DNA of 64,000 nt, from assembly GCA_018907035.1 (NCBI GenBank), contig JACCIC010000062.1:2750501-2814500 (forward strand), read 5' to 3'. Each line of letters starts with the position of its first letter. Position 1 is the first letter of the stretch. Both the position numbers and the translations under genes were made by a program. Shown here piece by piece: positions 12,311 through 25,859 of this stretch. This stretch comes from Sycobia sp. Sy_11. Lineage: Eukaryota; Arthropoda; Insecta; Hymenoptera; Epichrysomallidae. A model generated the notes under the pieces. The model made no database searches. It had not been told where the DNA came from and saw nothing but the letters and a program-made list of their open reading frames with translations.

Positions 12311-13952
12311 TATTTATCCGAAGCCCGAGTTTGGACATGGCTGACCTCCGACCATTTTCGACATGGATGATTTTCATAAAAATTTTGCCCTTAGCAGTTA
12401 TAAAACTTTACTTAAAATCTGGAAATTCGGTCCCAACTATGATTTTGAGATCTAGACAGAGAATTTTTGATCTGTGAAAGGCTGTTTTCTTAGATTGCGA
12501 TCTACTCGATGCATTCAAGTGGCAGATTTTTCCTTGCCTGTAACTTTCTCTATTTCGTTCTTTAATGGAGTTGAGAAGATGTTTGCATGTTCGATGGAAT
12601 TATTGTCACAAACGTTGCCCATGGAGCTAAAAAGTAACGTTTTGGCTATTGCCAATCAATAATTGATAAAATAAAATACAAATTTCCATCAATAAGCGAT
12701 ACTTAAAAAAGTTAGAAATTTATTGTTTATACAGTGATGACAAATTCATTATAATTATAAATTGCCTAACAAGTCCTAGAAATTTTGCGAAGAATTTCAC
12801 CTTCTGCTCTCCCCGTATAAATATGAAATAATTTTAAAACCATTGAATAACATCAAGTGCTATTCAACGATAAAAATTAAAGAAACTTATTTTTCTCTCG
12901 CAACACAAACACTATGAGTGCATGTAGTCCGCGTATATATGAAACAATATAATAACGAGCGAAGGCCGCAAGTTTAAGGCACGCGCTATCTCTTACAGTC
13001 ACCTTGATCCGGGATTCGTCGAAACGGATTCTTATCTTATCTGGAGAGGCGCTATAACGACGGAGCGAGAGGCGAAAAAATGGCATGCGATGTATGCACG
13101 TATACCAATAGGCACATATATCTGTATTTTCCTAAATTATTTCTATATAATGCTAACAGAGCATAGGAACATGATAAGAAAAATCGACTGTTTTTCTCGC
13201 TGCATGCGCGTTACTTTTTCTCATGACGGGAGCGAGAAAAATCCGGGCAAATAACTTTTAGAATCGTAAATTTTCCGATACGTATCTATATAACGAGAAA
13301 AAAGTATATTGTAGTTTATAATACAATCCACGATTTCTGAAGAATTTTATTCGAAGCGTAATCATTGAAAAAACACGCTCTGCTTTTCAGCTCGGAACCT
13401 TGCTCGCCTAGACAATTTTATTAGATACAGAAAAATTTATGAACGTGGTTAGTGCTATTATTCTACTTAAAAAAATCATTAAATGCTCATCGTGGAATTG
13501 GCATAAATAGATAGACCGAATAATTTTTATTATTTTTCAAACGAGCGATATACTCGCGATATATACTTTTCGATTCAAGCAATGTATTACTAAAAGAATA
13601 GAATACAATAATTTGGACTGTAACCGAAAATATCTATGCAAAAGTCTGTTTCTTTTCACATACTTATTGGTAGTTCCTATAATGAAAATATATTATATTA
13701 TTTTTATATATAATTTATATTCTGAGAATTTTTCAATACTTATTATTGCACTAATATTATACGTAGAAAATGATTTCTTAAAGCTTCTCTAAAAAAACTA
13801 TTAAATTCATTGAATATATATTTTCATCTATACTTTCCTTTTATATGAACATTATTCATACAATTTTTTAATAATATTACTATTTAGTTTTTATGTTACT
13901 ATTAATTAGATCCTGACAATAATAAATTAATAATTAAAATGCGATAAAATAA
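12311..13952. other. AT-rich non-coding DNA
   Basis: Includes a slightly GC-richer patch around 12880-13260. No gene was supported. Confidence 0.45.
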
Positions 13953-14308
13953 CCCTGGTAGAAATGCATTCTATTTTTAAGGTATAGACAAGGTATTTTC
14001 AAATGAAGATACCTAGTAACAAGGTATATTTGTTCGGCAGTAAATAGGAAAACATGTAACGTTTTTTATGGTCATGATGTCTGTTTATTGTTACATTTTT
14101 GAAGCTATTTTTTAGGTATTTAATAGCTATAATAGTTAGTTTGGAGTAAATATATTTTACGTTTCCAATAAAGTTACCTTGAAACTAGGTATGTTTTACC
14201 TATTGAAACAGAAATTATTTTTAAAAATAGAACATAGGTTGTTTTTATTCCTTTTCATATAGTTATTCCCTAGTTAATGGGCAATTAATATTTTGGTTAT
14301 GGAATATC

Positions 14309-14339
<31 letters not shown>

Positions 14340-15350
14340 CGCGTGTGTATGTGTGTGTCGTTATGACTAACTTTATCTTAAAACCAGGTTAAACGAGGTA
14401 AAACATATAACCTAGCTCAAAATTGATATCATTATTATGCTTTCTTATATAAATTCATTGACTTTAATCATTATTTTAATGAATTAATTATACCTGTTTA
14501 TCAAGTTTATTTCGAAAATTTTGAAGTAACTTACGTGTACGCTGGTTCTATATACCTTATACATCTACATAATATACAACGCATTGACAATAGCTTACGC
14601 ATACAATATGTGTTACACTTATGTGAAGTCATAATCGGGCATATATACTAACCAAGATAATGTTTTACCACTTGCGGGCATGGCAAATCGTCAGACATGC
14701 CATATAAACACTCTCCATAAATTCAAGTTAAGAATTATAGTTATTAACTCAGCATGCTTTTTAATTTAAACAATTAATTTTATTTTATAAAATTTCAAAA
14801 ATGTCAAATGATATTATTTATTTTATAAATAAATAGGATAGAATAACTAATAAACAATAAATAATTGAAGCCCGTATAAGACATCAAAGAATAGAATTTT
14901 TTAATTAATTGCATCAAGCGAAATTTTAGATGCTAAATAATAAAAGGAAAATATTTCCAAAACTAATTTATTACGTATAATTTTTAAGATGGCAAAATCG
15001 AACGACAAGCAGACTTTATTATTACTTTGTAATTTTTTAAAATTATTAGTTTCCATATCTTATGATTTTTTTTTTATTAGATCAACAACACAATGTTATA
15101 ATATTATATAAATATTAATTGTTAAATAAATTGTTAAATAAAATTAATTAAATAGTTTCTACCTAATTTCTACCTAGTTTTTAACTAGTTTTTAAACCTA
15201 GTTTCTACCTTTTTCTTAATTTTATTGACAACGTTCAAATTTTGCATTCTAAGATTTACCTTGTTTCTAGCCACAATGATCGATTCTATTTTTACTACCT
15301 ACTACTAACCACTTTCCAGCCTATTAAAAATTGTTAGATTTCTACCAGGG
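13953..15350. mobile_element. TIR-bounded element, about 1.4 kb, related ends to the element at 3.3 kb
   Basis: It begins CCCTGGTAGAAAT and ends with the exact complement of that 13-mer. Both ends carry subterminal copies of short motifs around ACCTAGT, TTTCTACC and AGGTA (left about 13980-14030, right about 15160-15220). The interior is AT-rich with a (GT)n/(GC)n tract (about 14309-14358) and no coding frame. Flanks show A-rich bases but no clear TA duplication. The ends resemble those of the 3269-4401 element (CCCGTG vs CCCTGG, then TAGAAAT). Confidence 0.5.
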
Positions 15351-15500
15351 AAATGGTAACGTTTAAATAAGACATATATATATTTATTTGAAAAATATTT
15401 TTCTTTTTTCATTGATTAATAGTAAAATTTTTTTAACCGCATAGTTTTTGAAAAAAATGTGCCTGAAATATCCAGATTGCATAATTCCAAACCGTTGATC

Positions 15501-15506
15501 TTTCTC

Positions 15507-15578
<72 letters not shown>

Positions 15579-15579
15579 A
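15501..15579. repeat. (CT)n microsatellite
   Basis: Nearly 80 bases of CT with two interruptions, about 150 bases after the TIR element at 13953-15350. Confidence 0.95.
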
Positions 15580-16138
15580 CTGTTTCTTGTTATTACTGAA
15601 ATACTATGAAATATTGTGAGATTTATGATTATTAATCTTAGCTTTTAATTTTAAAACTTGTCGTTATTTATTTCTTAAATCAATAATATAATGAAGAGAA
15701 TTGTATTATGAAAGTTCTTAAAAATTATTGGTTTAACTACTTTCTGAGATTGGATGGTTAATTATGACCACGTTGTTTTCAATTAGATTAGATCAGAAAA
15801 GTCCCTGAATTAATATGTATATCAATTCTAGAATTCAAATGTTGTCGACACTATATTTGTTAAATTTAAATTAATTCCCACTGAGTATGTAAAAAACTAC
15901 GTAATTCTTGGACCTTAATTTTGGCAGAGTATGTATTTTATCGTATACTTCCCTGATTTACCAACAGCAAAGAAAAGAAGAACAAATACAATTAGAAAAA
16001 ATTTGATGTATTTCAAATTATATTTAGATAATATTAAATTTTCTTAATTCGACGCAGTGCTTTAAAATATATTGATAGATTCAACTTAAGTTTTTAAATC
16101 ATCTCTTCGGAAGAATATTTAAATAAACAGATGTGATT

Positions 16139-16253
16139 AAATTAATAAATCTTTTTATCGGTCTTACAGTCTTTATAATATCATATATTAGCTAAAATAA
16201 TGACAGTCAGACTGTCCTTGTTTATATTCACCCCCGTAGAATCTGAAATAAAA
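16139..16253 (+). repeat. Dispersed repeat, copy 2
   Basis: It aligns over about 110 bases with 2348-2459. This copy preserves a 7-bp inverted repeat (GACAGTC-a-GACTGTC, 16202-16216) that is degraded in copy 1. Confidence 0.75.
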
Positions 16254-16780
16254 CTTATTACTACAATAAATGTTATCAAACAAATTACAATTCGATGTTA
16301 TTAAATAAATACAGAACGCACGTATATTTTTGTAAAATAAGAAAATATTAAATTCTAAGAGCTGCCTTGGTAGTGTTTCAAAATGTCATCACCACTAAAA
16401 CCGTTTGAATATATTACATTTTTATTTTGTAGAATGAATTGAATTTTTTTTTAATTACTCAATTATATGGTTAAACTGAAATTTAATAGGTTTATTCACT
16501 TGTAAAAAATATGAACAGTATTGAATACGCATTATATTTTGAAGTATTTTGCTACAAATATATTCATCAGAATATATACTTGACTGAGCAAAACACAATT
16601 TTATGAATTAGCATATAGCATTTTTTACTGTCTCGACCAAACTAAAAATGTGCAAATTCATTTGCTTGTCATTTGCTGATCTACATTATATCAGCCACCT
16701 ATGGCGTAAAACGATTGCAGGATCATTCATGAATCATCCGAATTATTCATCGTTCTATATAGAAATAACACGATAGCTTC

Positions 16781-16879
16781 GCCCTGCTATTTGTTTATAG
16801 TTTTTAGAACGAAGTGTAGTCACGGTCAGAAAGCGAGGAAGGGCTTGACGGGCGCGAAAAGTCTCGCGTTCTCGATGTT

Positions 16880-16928
<49 letters not shown>

Positions 16929-17850
16929 TAAAGAGGCTCAGTAAAGAGAATGTCAAAATCCTGCCGGGAGCATGCGCGATTGAATCATATCAACGCCGCG
17001 TCTTGCTGTACCGTACGCACGGAGTGTGAAGGGGAAAGGGGCATTACGCGCATTCGCGTGTATAGTATAGACGCTCGATACTTGGATTAGCTTCTCCATC
17101 GATGCGCGGTCGAAGCGAAATAGGTATACCACGTATAGGAGGGGGGAGGGGAATTCGAGCGATGCACGCTTCAAGTGTCGTGCACATTTTGACGTGCGAT
17201 TTTGGCACGCGAACGACGTCGACAGGGATTCCGAACTTTTTTTAAAGATTTATTTCTGTTATGTATTTTTTTCTTATTTAGATCCGCTCATGAATAAATA
17301 ATTCTATCAAGTCCTTACCAGTGACCGTCCGTCATGCATAAAATGCAGAATTGCAATGTACGTGATGCGTACATCTCGTTTCAAGATATGCTTTTCTGTA
17401 GGCTATTTCGTTGTACACGTACATAATTGGAAATTCATTTAAATTTGTTTTTTATTTTCTCTTACACCGATGATTCGACCGACTAAATTTCATTCCGGAC
17501 ATCGAGCTTCTAGCAGAAAAGTAGCATATACGATCTCAGTAATGAGCGAAGGTCGCTACGGTACATCGAGTCATTTTACGACAATGAAGAACCTCGAGGT
17601 GGTGTATGAGAAGAGCGTGCGAAATCGGGAGGGAAACGAATGCTAGCAATGATATATAAAGGTGATGACAGCTTGACGGTGCGCACACGGTGCTCATTCG
17701 CTAACTTGAAACTGCTGCAATTATAGCACAGTTAGTCCTACTCATTGAACTATGTAGTTGAGTATTGAAGTTTGAAGTATTGAAGTACTCGCAGGACGGT
17801 GAAGAAGAGAGGGGACGAGGCTATCGGCCAATTCGACTTCTCAGGCTATT
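16781..17850. promoter_or_regulatory. GC-richer island with TATA-like element
   Basis: It contains (CT)n at 16882-16922 and, at 17653-17660, TATATAAA followed by a TCATTC initiator-like sequence whose A is 43 bases downstream of the TATA start, farther than the usual 30. A promoter for an unannotated transcript is possible but weak. Confidence 0.25.
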
Positions 17851-17954
17851 TGTATAATAATTATAGGACTGTGCTCAAATAATTAATGATATATGTGTAT
17901 ACTAGCACATGAGAAGCTCTCTTGTTTAAAGAGTTGCAGTGTATATATATATAC

Positions 17955-17961
17955 TCACACA

Positions 17962-18006
<45 letters not shown>

Positions 18007-18064
18007 ACACACACACACACACACACCCACACACACGCGCGCGCGCGCGCGCACACACACACAC
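17955..18064. repeat. (CA)n/(CG)n compound array
   Basis: CA units with CCACAC interruptions and a GCGCGC core near the 3' end. It has Z-DNA-forming potential. Confidence 0.95.
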
Positions 18065-19440
18065 ATTTACATATACGCGCGCGTACGTACATTCACATAG
18101 GAACATGCTTTCGCTCTAATGCTCATCAGTGAAATTCCGCTATCTATGCATATGTGTGTACAAGCCAGTTCGATACACGGACATATCAGATCGATCCTTA
18201 TGCGAAGAACTTTTAGAACTTCCAGAAAAATTACTATGTGGGCCTCTTGATTGGCTCGATAGCGAGAAATTGAGTTCGGCGAAATAGCTGAAATACATTC
18301 CTCTAAGTATTGCTGATCGGCTAAAGGTCGGCTAAAAAAGAAAAAACACCACAGTCTAAAAACATATTCTGTTTGGTCGACATTTGTGCATTTCATTAGT
18401 TTTTATTAAAAGTAAAAAAATATATTTTCGGCTTTTAAGCAATGACCGATCAAAATTGAATTTCATTCTTAGGTTTAATTTACAATGCAAGCATTTATTA
18501 TTTACCGGAGTCATTAAACTGACTAAATAATCGAGCAAACACTATTCTACGGGCATCAAGTATATTCAAAATATGTTGATATACGTTGAACTGAATTCCG
18601 ACAGTCGACTTCTCATCGAGCATGTATTTTTGGAAAAAATCAGATTGACAAAAAAAAAGAAACCCACCTGTTTAACGCAAATCAATTAGAGAAGCAATTG
18701 CAAAAAGTCCCACGCTCGAAGCTTTTTCGAGGCCATTGGTCGAATATTAATATATACATATATATATGTTGAAATTTAACTGATCGTGATTCTTTGAAAA
18801 TAAGCGATGTAAAAATGAAGCGTTGAAATCGTCTATATTTTTGAATCCGCGCGCGTGTATTAACTCTTGGTAAACTACCACCCATACTCTCCTCGTTCAA
18901 CTTTGGTTGTGCTGCCGATTGAATGATCGAACTTTTGAAGAATATAACATACTCTTGAAGAAGCGGCTTTTGAAGAATATTGGTGCTGGCCTATTTTTGT
19001 GGAAAATTCACTAGATTATGGACTATAGTGTTAACTTTTACTACATATCAGTAGGTGAAATTATTATACTTCAAAAGTGATCATTCGGACGTCTTAGAGT
19101 GTATTGCTATATATAACTCAGATTTTTAATGGGTATGAGCCCTGCTCCAATTGAAACGAAACAATTTACAAGTAATTCGAAAAGACAACGATGCTAGCTA
19201 CAAATTTTTTAGCAGTGTAATACTATTTAAAATAATCAGTTCAAAGAATTTATATTCACAATACGTATTCCAATATTATTCGTGAAAAATTGAGGTTTGG
19301 CTTGTCTTCATATAAAATGTGAATTACTTATAATATTATTATGTATTACATACTCACAGCTTATGTCGAACTAATATTTTAAATATTTGAGTAACGAAGT
19401 AACCTGGCTGCAAAATACTAATCGTTTCTGCTATAAATCG
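18065..19440. other. Moderately AT-rich non-coding DNA
   Basis: Contains a 14-bp direct repeat (CTTTTGAAGAATAT at 18932 and 18967). Frames of up to 109 codons on the minus strand lack family features. Confidence 0.45.
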
Positions 19441-20122
19441 AAAAGATGCGATGGTAAAACTGGTTCTTCAAATTCATTTCATCATAATTTATGGAAGCGA
19501 ACTCAATTTCGAAAGTCTTAAGCCAATCAACAGTGATATACCGCGTTGAATCGTTTGCCAAGTGCGCGCTCCTGCTGCTGCCTTTAATTTTTTTCCGGTC
19601 GCCCGCGGCACGCTGCGGTAGCCAACAAAAGGCGGTGATGCAGCGATTGAGAAGAAAAATACGGTGCGCACTCTACCGCTGTAACCAAGAGTTTCTGGTA
19701 CAGCTGTACCGAGGACTTCACTCGTTTTGCGCACGTCCCGTCCCTCTGTGTTCGTTGAAAGCGCGTCTCCATCCCTGTTCACCGCCGGCTTTTTCTAGCG
19801 CACGAGCTTGCTGGCAGTTTTTCTATTAAGCTTCATTTGTTTCTTTCATTGCGTAATGCGTGCACCGGACGCAACGCTCATTTCATCCTACTGCCAATGC
19901 TGCAGCACTCGTTCGCTCCGCTCTTCTCTATATACTCCCGTTAAAATTCTTAATCCGGACGCGCTACGCGGGCGAGCTAGCGAGCACGTACACGGAGTGT
20001 CCGCGCCATGTGCGTCCGTTAGCGTTTATATGGATATGTAGCGCGGCCGAATTGCAAGAGATGAGAGACAGAGGGAGAGAGAAATATCGCGATGATAGAT
20101 ATCAACGAAGAGCCAAGGCCTC

Positions 20123-20191
<69 letters not shown>

Positions 20192-20760
20192 AGTGAAGAG
20201 ATCACGCGTTTCTGTAATCTTAATAAAATAAATTTCTTTGCGATCACAGAGTTCGAATAGATTCTCAAGCTCATTCCGTCGTAGTCATATCGACCTGACT
20301 CTTTTCTTCGGACACACTAATTTGTTTTCTTATTTGAGTTTATTTTGTTGAGCTATCTACCCAAAAAAATTATCAAAATCTATATGCCGTCGATTGGTAT
20401 GCCGAAAATACGTGACGCTATATGTCTACGTAATTCATTGGTACATAATTATTCCCACCCCTTTTTTTTCTCTCTTGTGCTGATCGATCATTTATTGCCG
20501 ATCAAGGAAACTCTGGCGAGACTGAGAAGCGCGCGATTGCTTAGCCTGGACAGAAACCAAATAGGGAACACGGCCGGTTTGTCGACGCTGGTCAGTTTCG
20601 TATTTTTGCCGCCAGGCGTCACCTCGACACGGAGCTGCCCTTGCCGGGAGAGACGCGCCACTGAGCAGAGGGGTTGAAATGCTCACGAGCGTACTACACC
20701 CGTACAGCTATCGATTCATGCCTCTCTACGGTCGTTTTTCAGTTGGTACTTTTTCAATTC
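19441..20760. promoter_or_regulatory. GC-richer island
   Basis: CpG-containing DNA between AT-rich flanks, with (CA)n at 20127-20187. Frames of up to 123 codons lack recognisable domains. Confidence 0.25.
20127..20187. repeat. (CA)n microsatellite
   Basis: About 30 uninterrupted CA units. Confidence 0.95.
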
Positions 20761-21239
20761 TCTTTATTTAGGCGATTCTTTTATGGTTTCAGGAATAATT
20801 TTTGCTTATCGTAATGACCTGACAAAATTTATAATGAAATTTTCAAAAGTATTTACCCATTTAATTAATTACTTAATTTACTAATAAATTGTTAAAATAG
20901 TATTATAACATTTATAAAACAGTACAGTTTAATGCACATAACTCAATATACGGTGTACAGTGTCCCACTGCACTGTCTATCCATATCTATTAGGATTTTT
21001 TCAAAAATATTTCTATTATTCAACAGTAAATTAAAAAACAAGAAGAATCAGAATCTAATGGTACCCTGCTTATTTAGTATAACTCACTCCAGCAAATAAA
21101 ACTTTCATCGATTTGAATTTATTATTGTTATAAAATTACAGTTCATTTGCAGATGTTGGACACTTACTGCGTTTGAATAAATTGTCGAGCGTTGCAAAGA
21201 GAAAAAAAAATTTGTACTTCTTAAACACCTCCTGCCCCA

Positions 21240-21472
21240 CTATGTTCCCTTCAGACATCCTTCTTCCTCTCTCTCGCGCTCTCGCGCGCTCGCTCTCTCG
21301 GAGAGAGATGCTCGCGCTAGGTCTCTGAGCGCGAGCGAGCGATGCGTTCGCGCTTGCGCGCGCGCTCTCGCGCGCTGATCGCTCGCTAGCTGTCTCTCCG
21401 CGATCTCGCTCTCTCTCTATCTCTCTCTCTCTTTCTCTCTATCTCTCTCCTTCCTCTAGCTCTCTCTCTCTA

Positions 21473-21503
<31 letters not shown>

Positions 21504-21560
21504 ATCTCTCTCTCTATCTCTATCTTTCTCTCTTTCTCTCCGAAAACCGTCGATCTCCGT
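21240..21560. repeat. CT/CG low-complexity block with self-complementary GCGAGC arms
   Basis: Alternating CTCT and CGCG words. GCGAGCGAGCGAT at 21331-21343 pairs with 21378-21390 (12 of 13), and CTCTCTC-g-GAGAGAG lies upstream. The stretch to 21540 is imperfect (CT)n with periodic TAT interruptions. Confidence 0.6.
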
Positions 21561-23199
21561 AACAGCGCAGTACGTGCCTCTTTCCACCCCCGCTCGTTCG
21601 AAGACAAATGTCTTCCTACATACGCATGAATACGCCTACGGCTTCCTCTATCTTACCGCCAAATCTCTCTTACTAACACTCTCTATCTCTCTCTCTCTCT
21701 CTTTATTCCACATTGGATTCCCTATACGATAACCAAAAAGCAGGTTGCTTATGACGTAGTGAATGTGCGTAATCCAGCTGCTGCTCCGTAAACGCTCTCA
21801 TTCTCTCTCTATCTCACTTTCTCTGTCTCTCTTTATTGCTCGTTCTCCCTTTCTTTCTTTCTCGTCGTTTTGTGACATAAGAAGAAGGAGAAGAGGGTAA
21901 AAGAAAGTACAAGTAAGATAAAAAGAAAGAAAAAGAATTGCGATCCGGAACCTTCTCGAGAAATGGTGTTTTATTTGGATAGATGAGAGCATTGAAAATG
22001 TTGCCATCTTATATATATGCTGCCACCTAACAGTTTTGAGAACAGGACTGCTCTGAGAAACTCTTGGAAAAGTGCTTTTATGGTGTTGAGTATTTACGTA
22101 TTTAACAACGTCAGTCACTATTGAAATGGAACAACAACGACATTGTACATTTTTAAAAAGTCAGATATGACTTCTGGATTTGTCACAGATGTACAATAAA
22201 TGAGGGCAACTATAATGTATTATATCATAATGAATTCTTATCTTAATTTCATTCATATACACTCAAAATAGCGAACATAAACAGTAGAACATGGTTAAAA
22301 ATATTCTATACCAAGATACATGCGACTTTCCTATTATCCTAGATGCGCAAGTAGTCCAATGCGTTTTCGATCGGACTGATTCGTAATGACTCTCCTGTTC
22401 ACCGAATCGACAACGAGTACACGATATATACAACCGCCGTTTCCACGCTATTCACACTATATATCATGCTCAAAAATTCATTATACATCGAGTGTTTGGG
22501 AGACACACCTACACCCCAGGTTTCACCTGCCCCCTCAACTTCCCCATGTCTTCTCCGCGATCGTTACGCACACCGACCAAATAAATGTTTTATTTGTAAT
22601 TTAAAGCAGTGAACTGGACTTTTTTCCTCCCTTACTGTCTCTTCCTCTCGATTACATGCCAATATTCGCATTTAATTTCCCCTTGTTATTTTGTGTTCAC
22701 TATTCTTGCTCCTACTTGCTTCACCCCTACAATTCTGCAGAGTGCAAACGGCCTTGGCTTAAAAAAGGCGTCAAGGGACAGCGAAAACCGGAAGTACAAC
22801 GAGAAAGCAGAAGAGGAAAGAGATAGGATAATAATATAAAGAGAGTGGATAAGCTACTTTTCACCCGCGGATAGGTGAGATAATGGTCAATACTTGTGGC
22901 TTGATCAAATGATTATTTTTGTATAAGTCATTGTGTTGGAAAAATAGCCTTAATTAGAAAAGGTTTGTGGATCAAACTTTAATTTCTGAAAGGGCTTTAA
23001 AAACAGAAATTTCGATGTATGTATTTATTTCGTGTAAACATATGTATAAGGATCATACATATGTTTTATTTTATTAATGAAATATTATGACATGAATAAA
23101 CGTATAACAAACATTATTCTTCTTTAACTACGGATATTAGTTTCATTGAAATTTGAAAATCATTCATCCATTCATAAAATCTCGATAATTAAAAACCAC

Positions 23200-24440
23200 T
23201 AGAAGCATCTATGTTTTTCTGCCTCTCGTCCTCCAGAAACTCAGAGACATAGCGGATTTTCTTTTTCGCGAATTAAGTGAATTTTCTATGAACGACAGGC
23301 AAAATGAGCCCGGCCGCTGGTCAAAGTAGAAGAATCATAAAACCATCTTTCACAGATCGAGCACGTGCTCAAAAAGGGTGGTCGTAAAATTGCACTTATC
23401 CACGGACGCATTTGTATTCAGCAAACGCGCACCCTCTGTGATATTTTCACAACCGCCACAGTCGCCGGCGTGGGAGGACCTGTCGAGCAGAGTTTTTCAC
23501 CGAGAGCATGTGGTTTATTGGCCAATTTTTTTTTCTTGCCTCGTAGGAAAGGCCAACGAGACCAAAGGAAGGTGGGACTACGCAGAGAGCTCATCTTTTT
23601 ATCTTCGCGCGACACGGCTGCACATCCCTATAATTGCAAAAGGGAGAGCAGAGTAGAAAAGAAAAGAAAGGAAAAAAAGTTCGAGGAGGTTGAACTCCCG
23701 AGAAACGAAATTACTCGAGCGCGCCCGCTTCCACTCCCACTACTTTCACTCTGATCCGGGTGGCTTTTTTTTGCTGAAACCTGAGAAAAAAGATGGGGTG
23801 GAGCACCGCCTCCACCCTCCAAAGTACTTGGGAAAAGAAGTATGCAGTGGCGCTGTTGGTCGCCACCACCACCAACCAGAGACTCACACACGTGGCTTAC
23901 ACGTGGAAAAAAGAAGAATCAGCACCGATGGTTGGACGAGGGCAAAAGGAGGGAGAGAAAAATGCGAGAGAAAAAAACTACCTCGCGCTTTCTCTCCCTC
24001 TTGGCGGGTTGCTACCACCCCCGTATCCTTCTCCTTCGGCGAAAATTCAGCGCGCACGGGATGGGAGAGGGGTGAGTGCGAGTCGCGTGCGTAAAATTGA
24101 AAGGGGAGAGAACTAGTGGGGAAATCAGACGACGATGCTGCCGCTGGGTCAGAGCGAAAGTCGGAGAAGTAAGGTGGGGATTTAAGCTGCTTGAGCGAGG
24201 GAGGAGAGACCCTGTGGAGGGGTAGAAACGCAGAAGTGAAGGTTAGGAGCGCCGCGCAAGCGGTGGTGGGGGTTTCCAGAAGCCAAGGCGAATGCGTCGT
24301 GGTGGTTTGAAAGTATATCTGCGCCCGATTCTGAGTGCTGAGTCTTCTCTGCTCCCTCGCGATGCGCGCGACAATTGCGCGAGCAGAGGTGGAAAGGGAA
24401 GAGAGAGCGCGTAAGATGTCCAGCGAATCAACCTCTTACT
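23200..24440. promoter_or_regulatory. GC-richer island
   Basis: Purine-rich, CpG-containing DNA between AT-rich stretches. Overlapping frames on both strands have no family features. Confidence 0.25.
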
Positions 24441-24672
24441 TTTTTTCTCGGTTTCTTTCTGTCTTCTTTTTGCTCATGATGGTAAATACGCTTCAAATGA
24501 TATACAATAGGATTGTTTCTGTTGTTTTGGAGAATTCGTGCAATACACTGCCTATGTGTATGTTAGTTGAGATGTATCCATTTTGCTGTTTTCTCATACA
24601 AAAGGTCCACCCCATGACTAGTATCCCGCTGAATAGATATTCACTTCGAACAATTGCGAGATATAATAAAAC

Positions 24673-24718
24673 TTTTTTATATTAATTTTTATAAATCATT
24701 TTTTATATTAATTTTTAT
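24673..24718 (+). repeat. 20-bp perfect direct repeat, AT-rich
   Basis: The same T-rich 20-mer (ends TATTAATTTTTAT) occurs at 24673-24692 and 24699-24718. Confidence 0.8.
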
Positions 24719-25859
24719 GCTCCGAGTTTTCATATTTTCAATTTTTTTATTATTGTATTACTTTTATATAGTATATTTAATAGTAAGTTGAATATATAAT
24801 TTTGTAAAGTTTAAAAGTTTATAATTTATATACAGCTTTTAGTGACAATTACATATTAGTTCTATTCAAGAGATACATAAACTGAATAAGTGTAGTAGGT
24901 TCAAATCATTGTCTAATTAAACAAAAAAGAACTATTTATTTAAATTAAGATAACTTTAATTAAAATAACTAAAAAGTATTTAATTAAAAATTTTTTTATT
25001 GCAACTAAATCATTTTCATAATTGAATGAAACCATTTTAATAATAGTTCACAGCTCACGAGCAAGAAAAGTATGGAGCCTGCGTGCAATGTCGCAGACTT
25101 TTTTATGAACCAATATGGTTTTGCGTTGTCAGCAACCTATACTAGCCCGAGGGGTGACCAAAGAAATTGTGCACGGGGGCGCAAAAAGAAACTACTATTG
25201 AGTTACTCGTTCTCCCCATTCGCATGTGGATATTTAGTCACGCATGTGTTATTACCAACGTCTCGTGTACATATATGTATATATGCGTGTATGCATGCGT
25301 GTGTACGTGTATATCATTCGAGCAACGCACGCGGGGCATCCATTTTAAAAACAAGGGCCCCCACTTTTTCATAAAACTTCGGTGAACACCCCCTTATATG
25401 TTGCGTACGGCAACGCAGGCCTGCTCCTGCCGCTGCCGTTTTGCCGTGCTCGGTTCTCTTTGCTGCACTTTTTTCAGAGCTAGTCGTCCTTACCGATTCG
25501 TGTCGAACACAACGCTCGAAATTCGTATCACATGCCTGCTTATAATTTTCGAAACAAAATTTTGTTAGTGAAATGATAAAAATTATAATCCACTCGTAAC
25601 GTATCTTTTCATTGGACATTATCGTATTGCAGTATCGTAAGTCTTATATTTCTTTACATACTTGAAAAATTAATTTGATTTAAACTGCTACATTAGTGAA
25701 GAGAGTTTTTGTTCTTATAACGAGCGAGTGGCTCAAAAAAAAATTCAATTTTTTGTTTACCATTAGTGTCCAATTGTTTGATATTCATTGCGCACTCGTC
25801 CTTCAGAAGGATTATATACATATCTGCTGCAAGCACACATTTAGGTCTATACGTAAAGG

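Noticed and set aside
12974..12984. TAAGGCACGCG, matching the first 11 bases of miR-124
   Set aside because: The following bases diverge from the mature sequence and no complementary arm lies nearby, so it is a chance seed match.
17893..18132. His-Thr repeat frames
   Set aside because: Translation of the (CA)n microsatellite.
23388..23397. AATTGCACTT, matching the start of miR-92-type miRNAs
   Set aside because: No hairpin partner within 100 bases on either side.
24335..24685. 116-codon + strand frame with a hydrophobic stretch
   Set aside because: The hydrophobic part comes from T-rich DNA at an island edge. No conserved motif, and no splice or promoter support.
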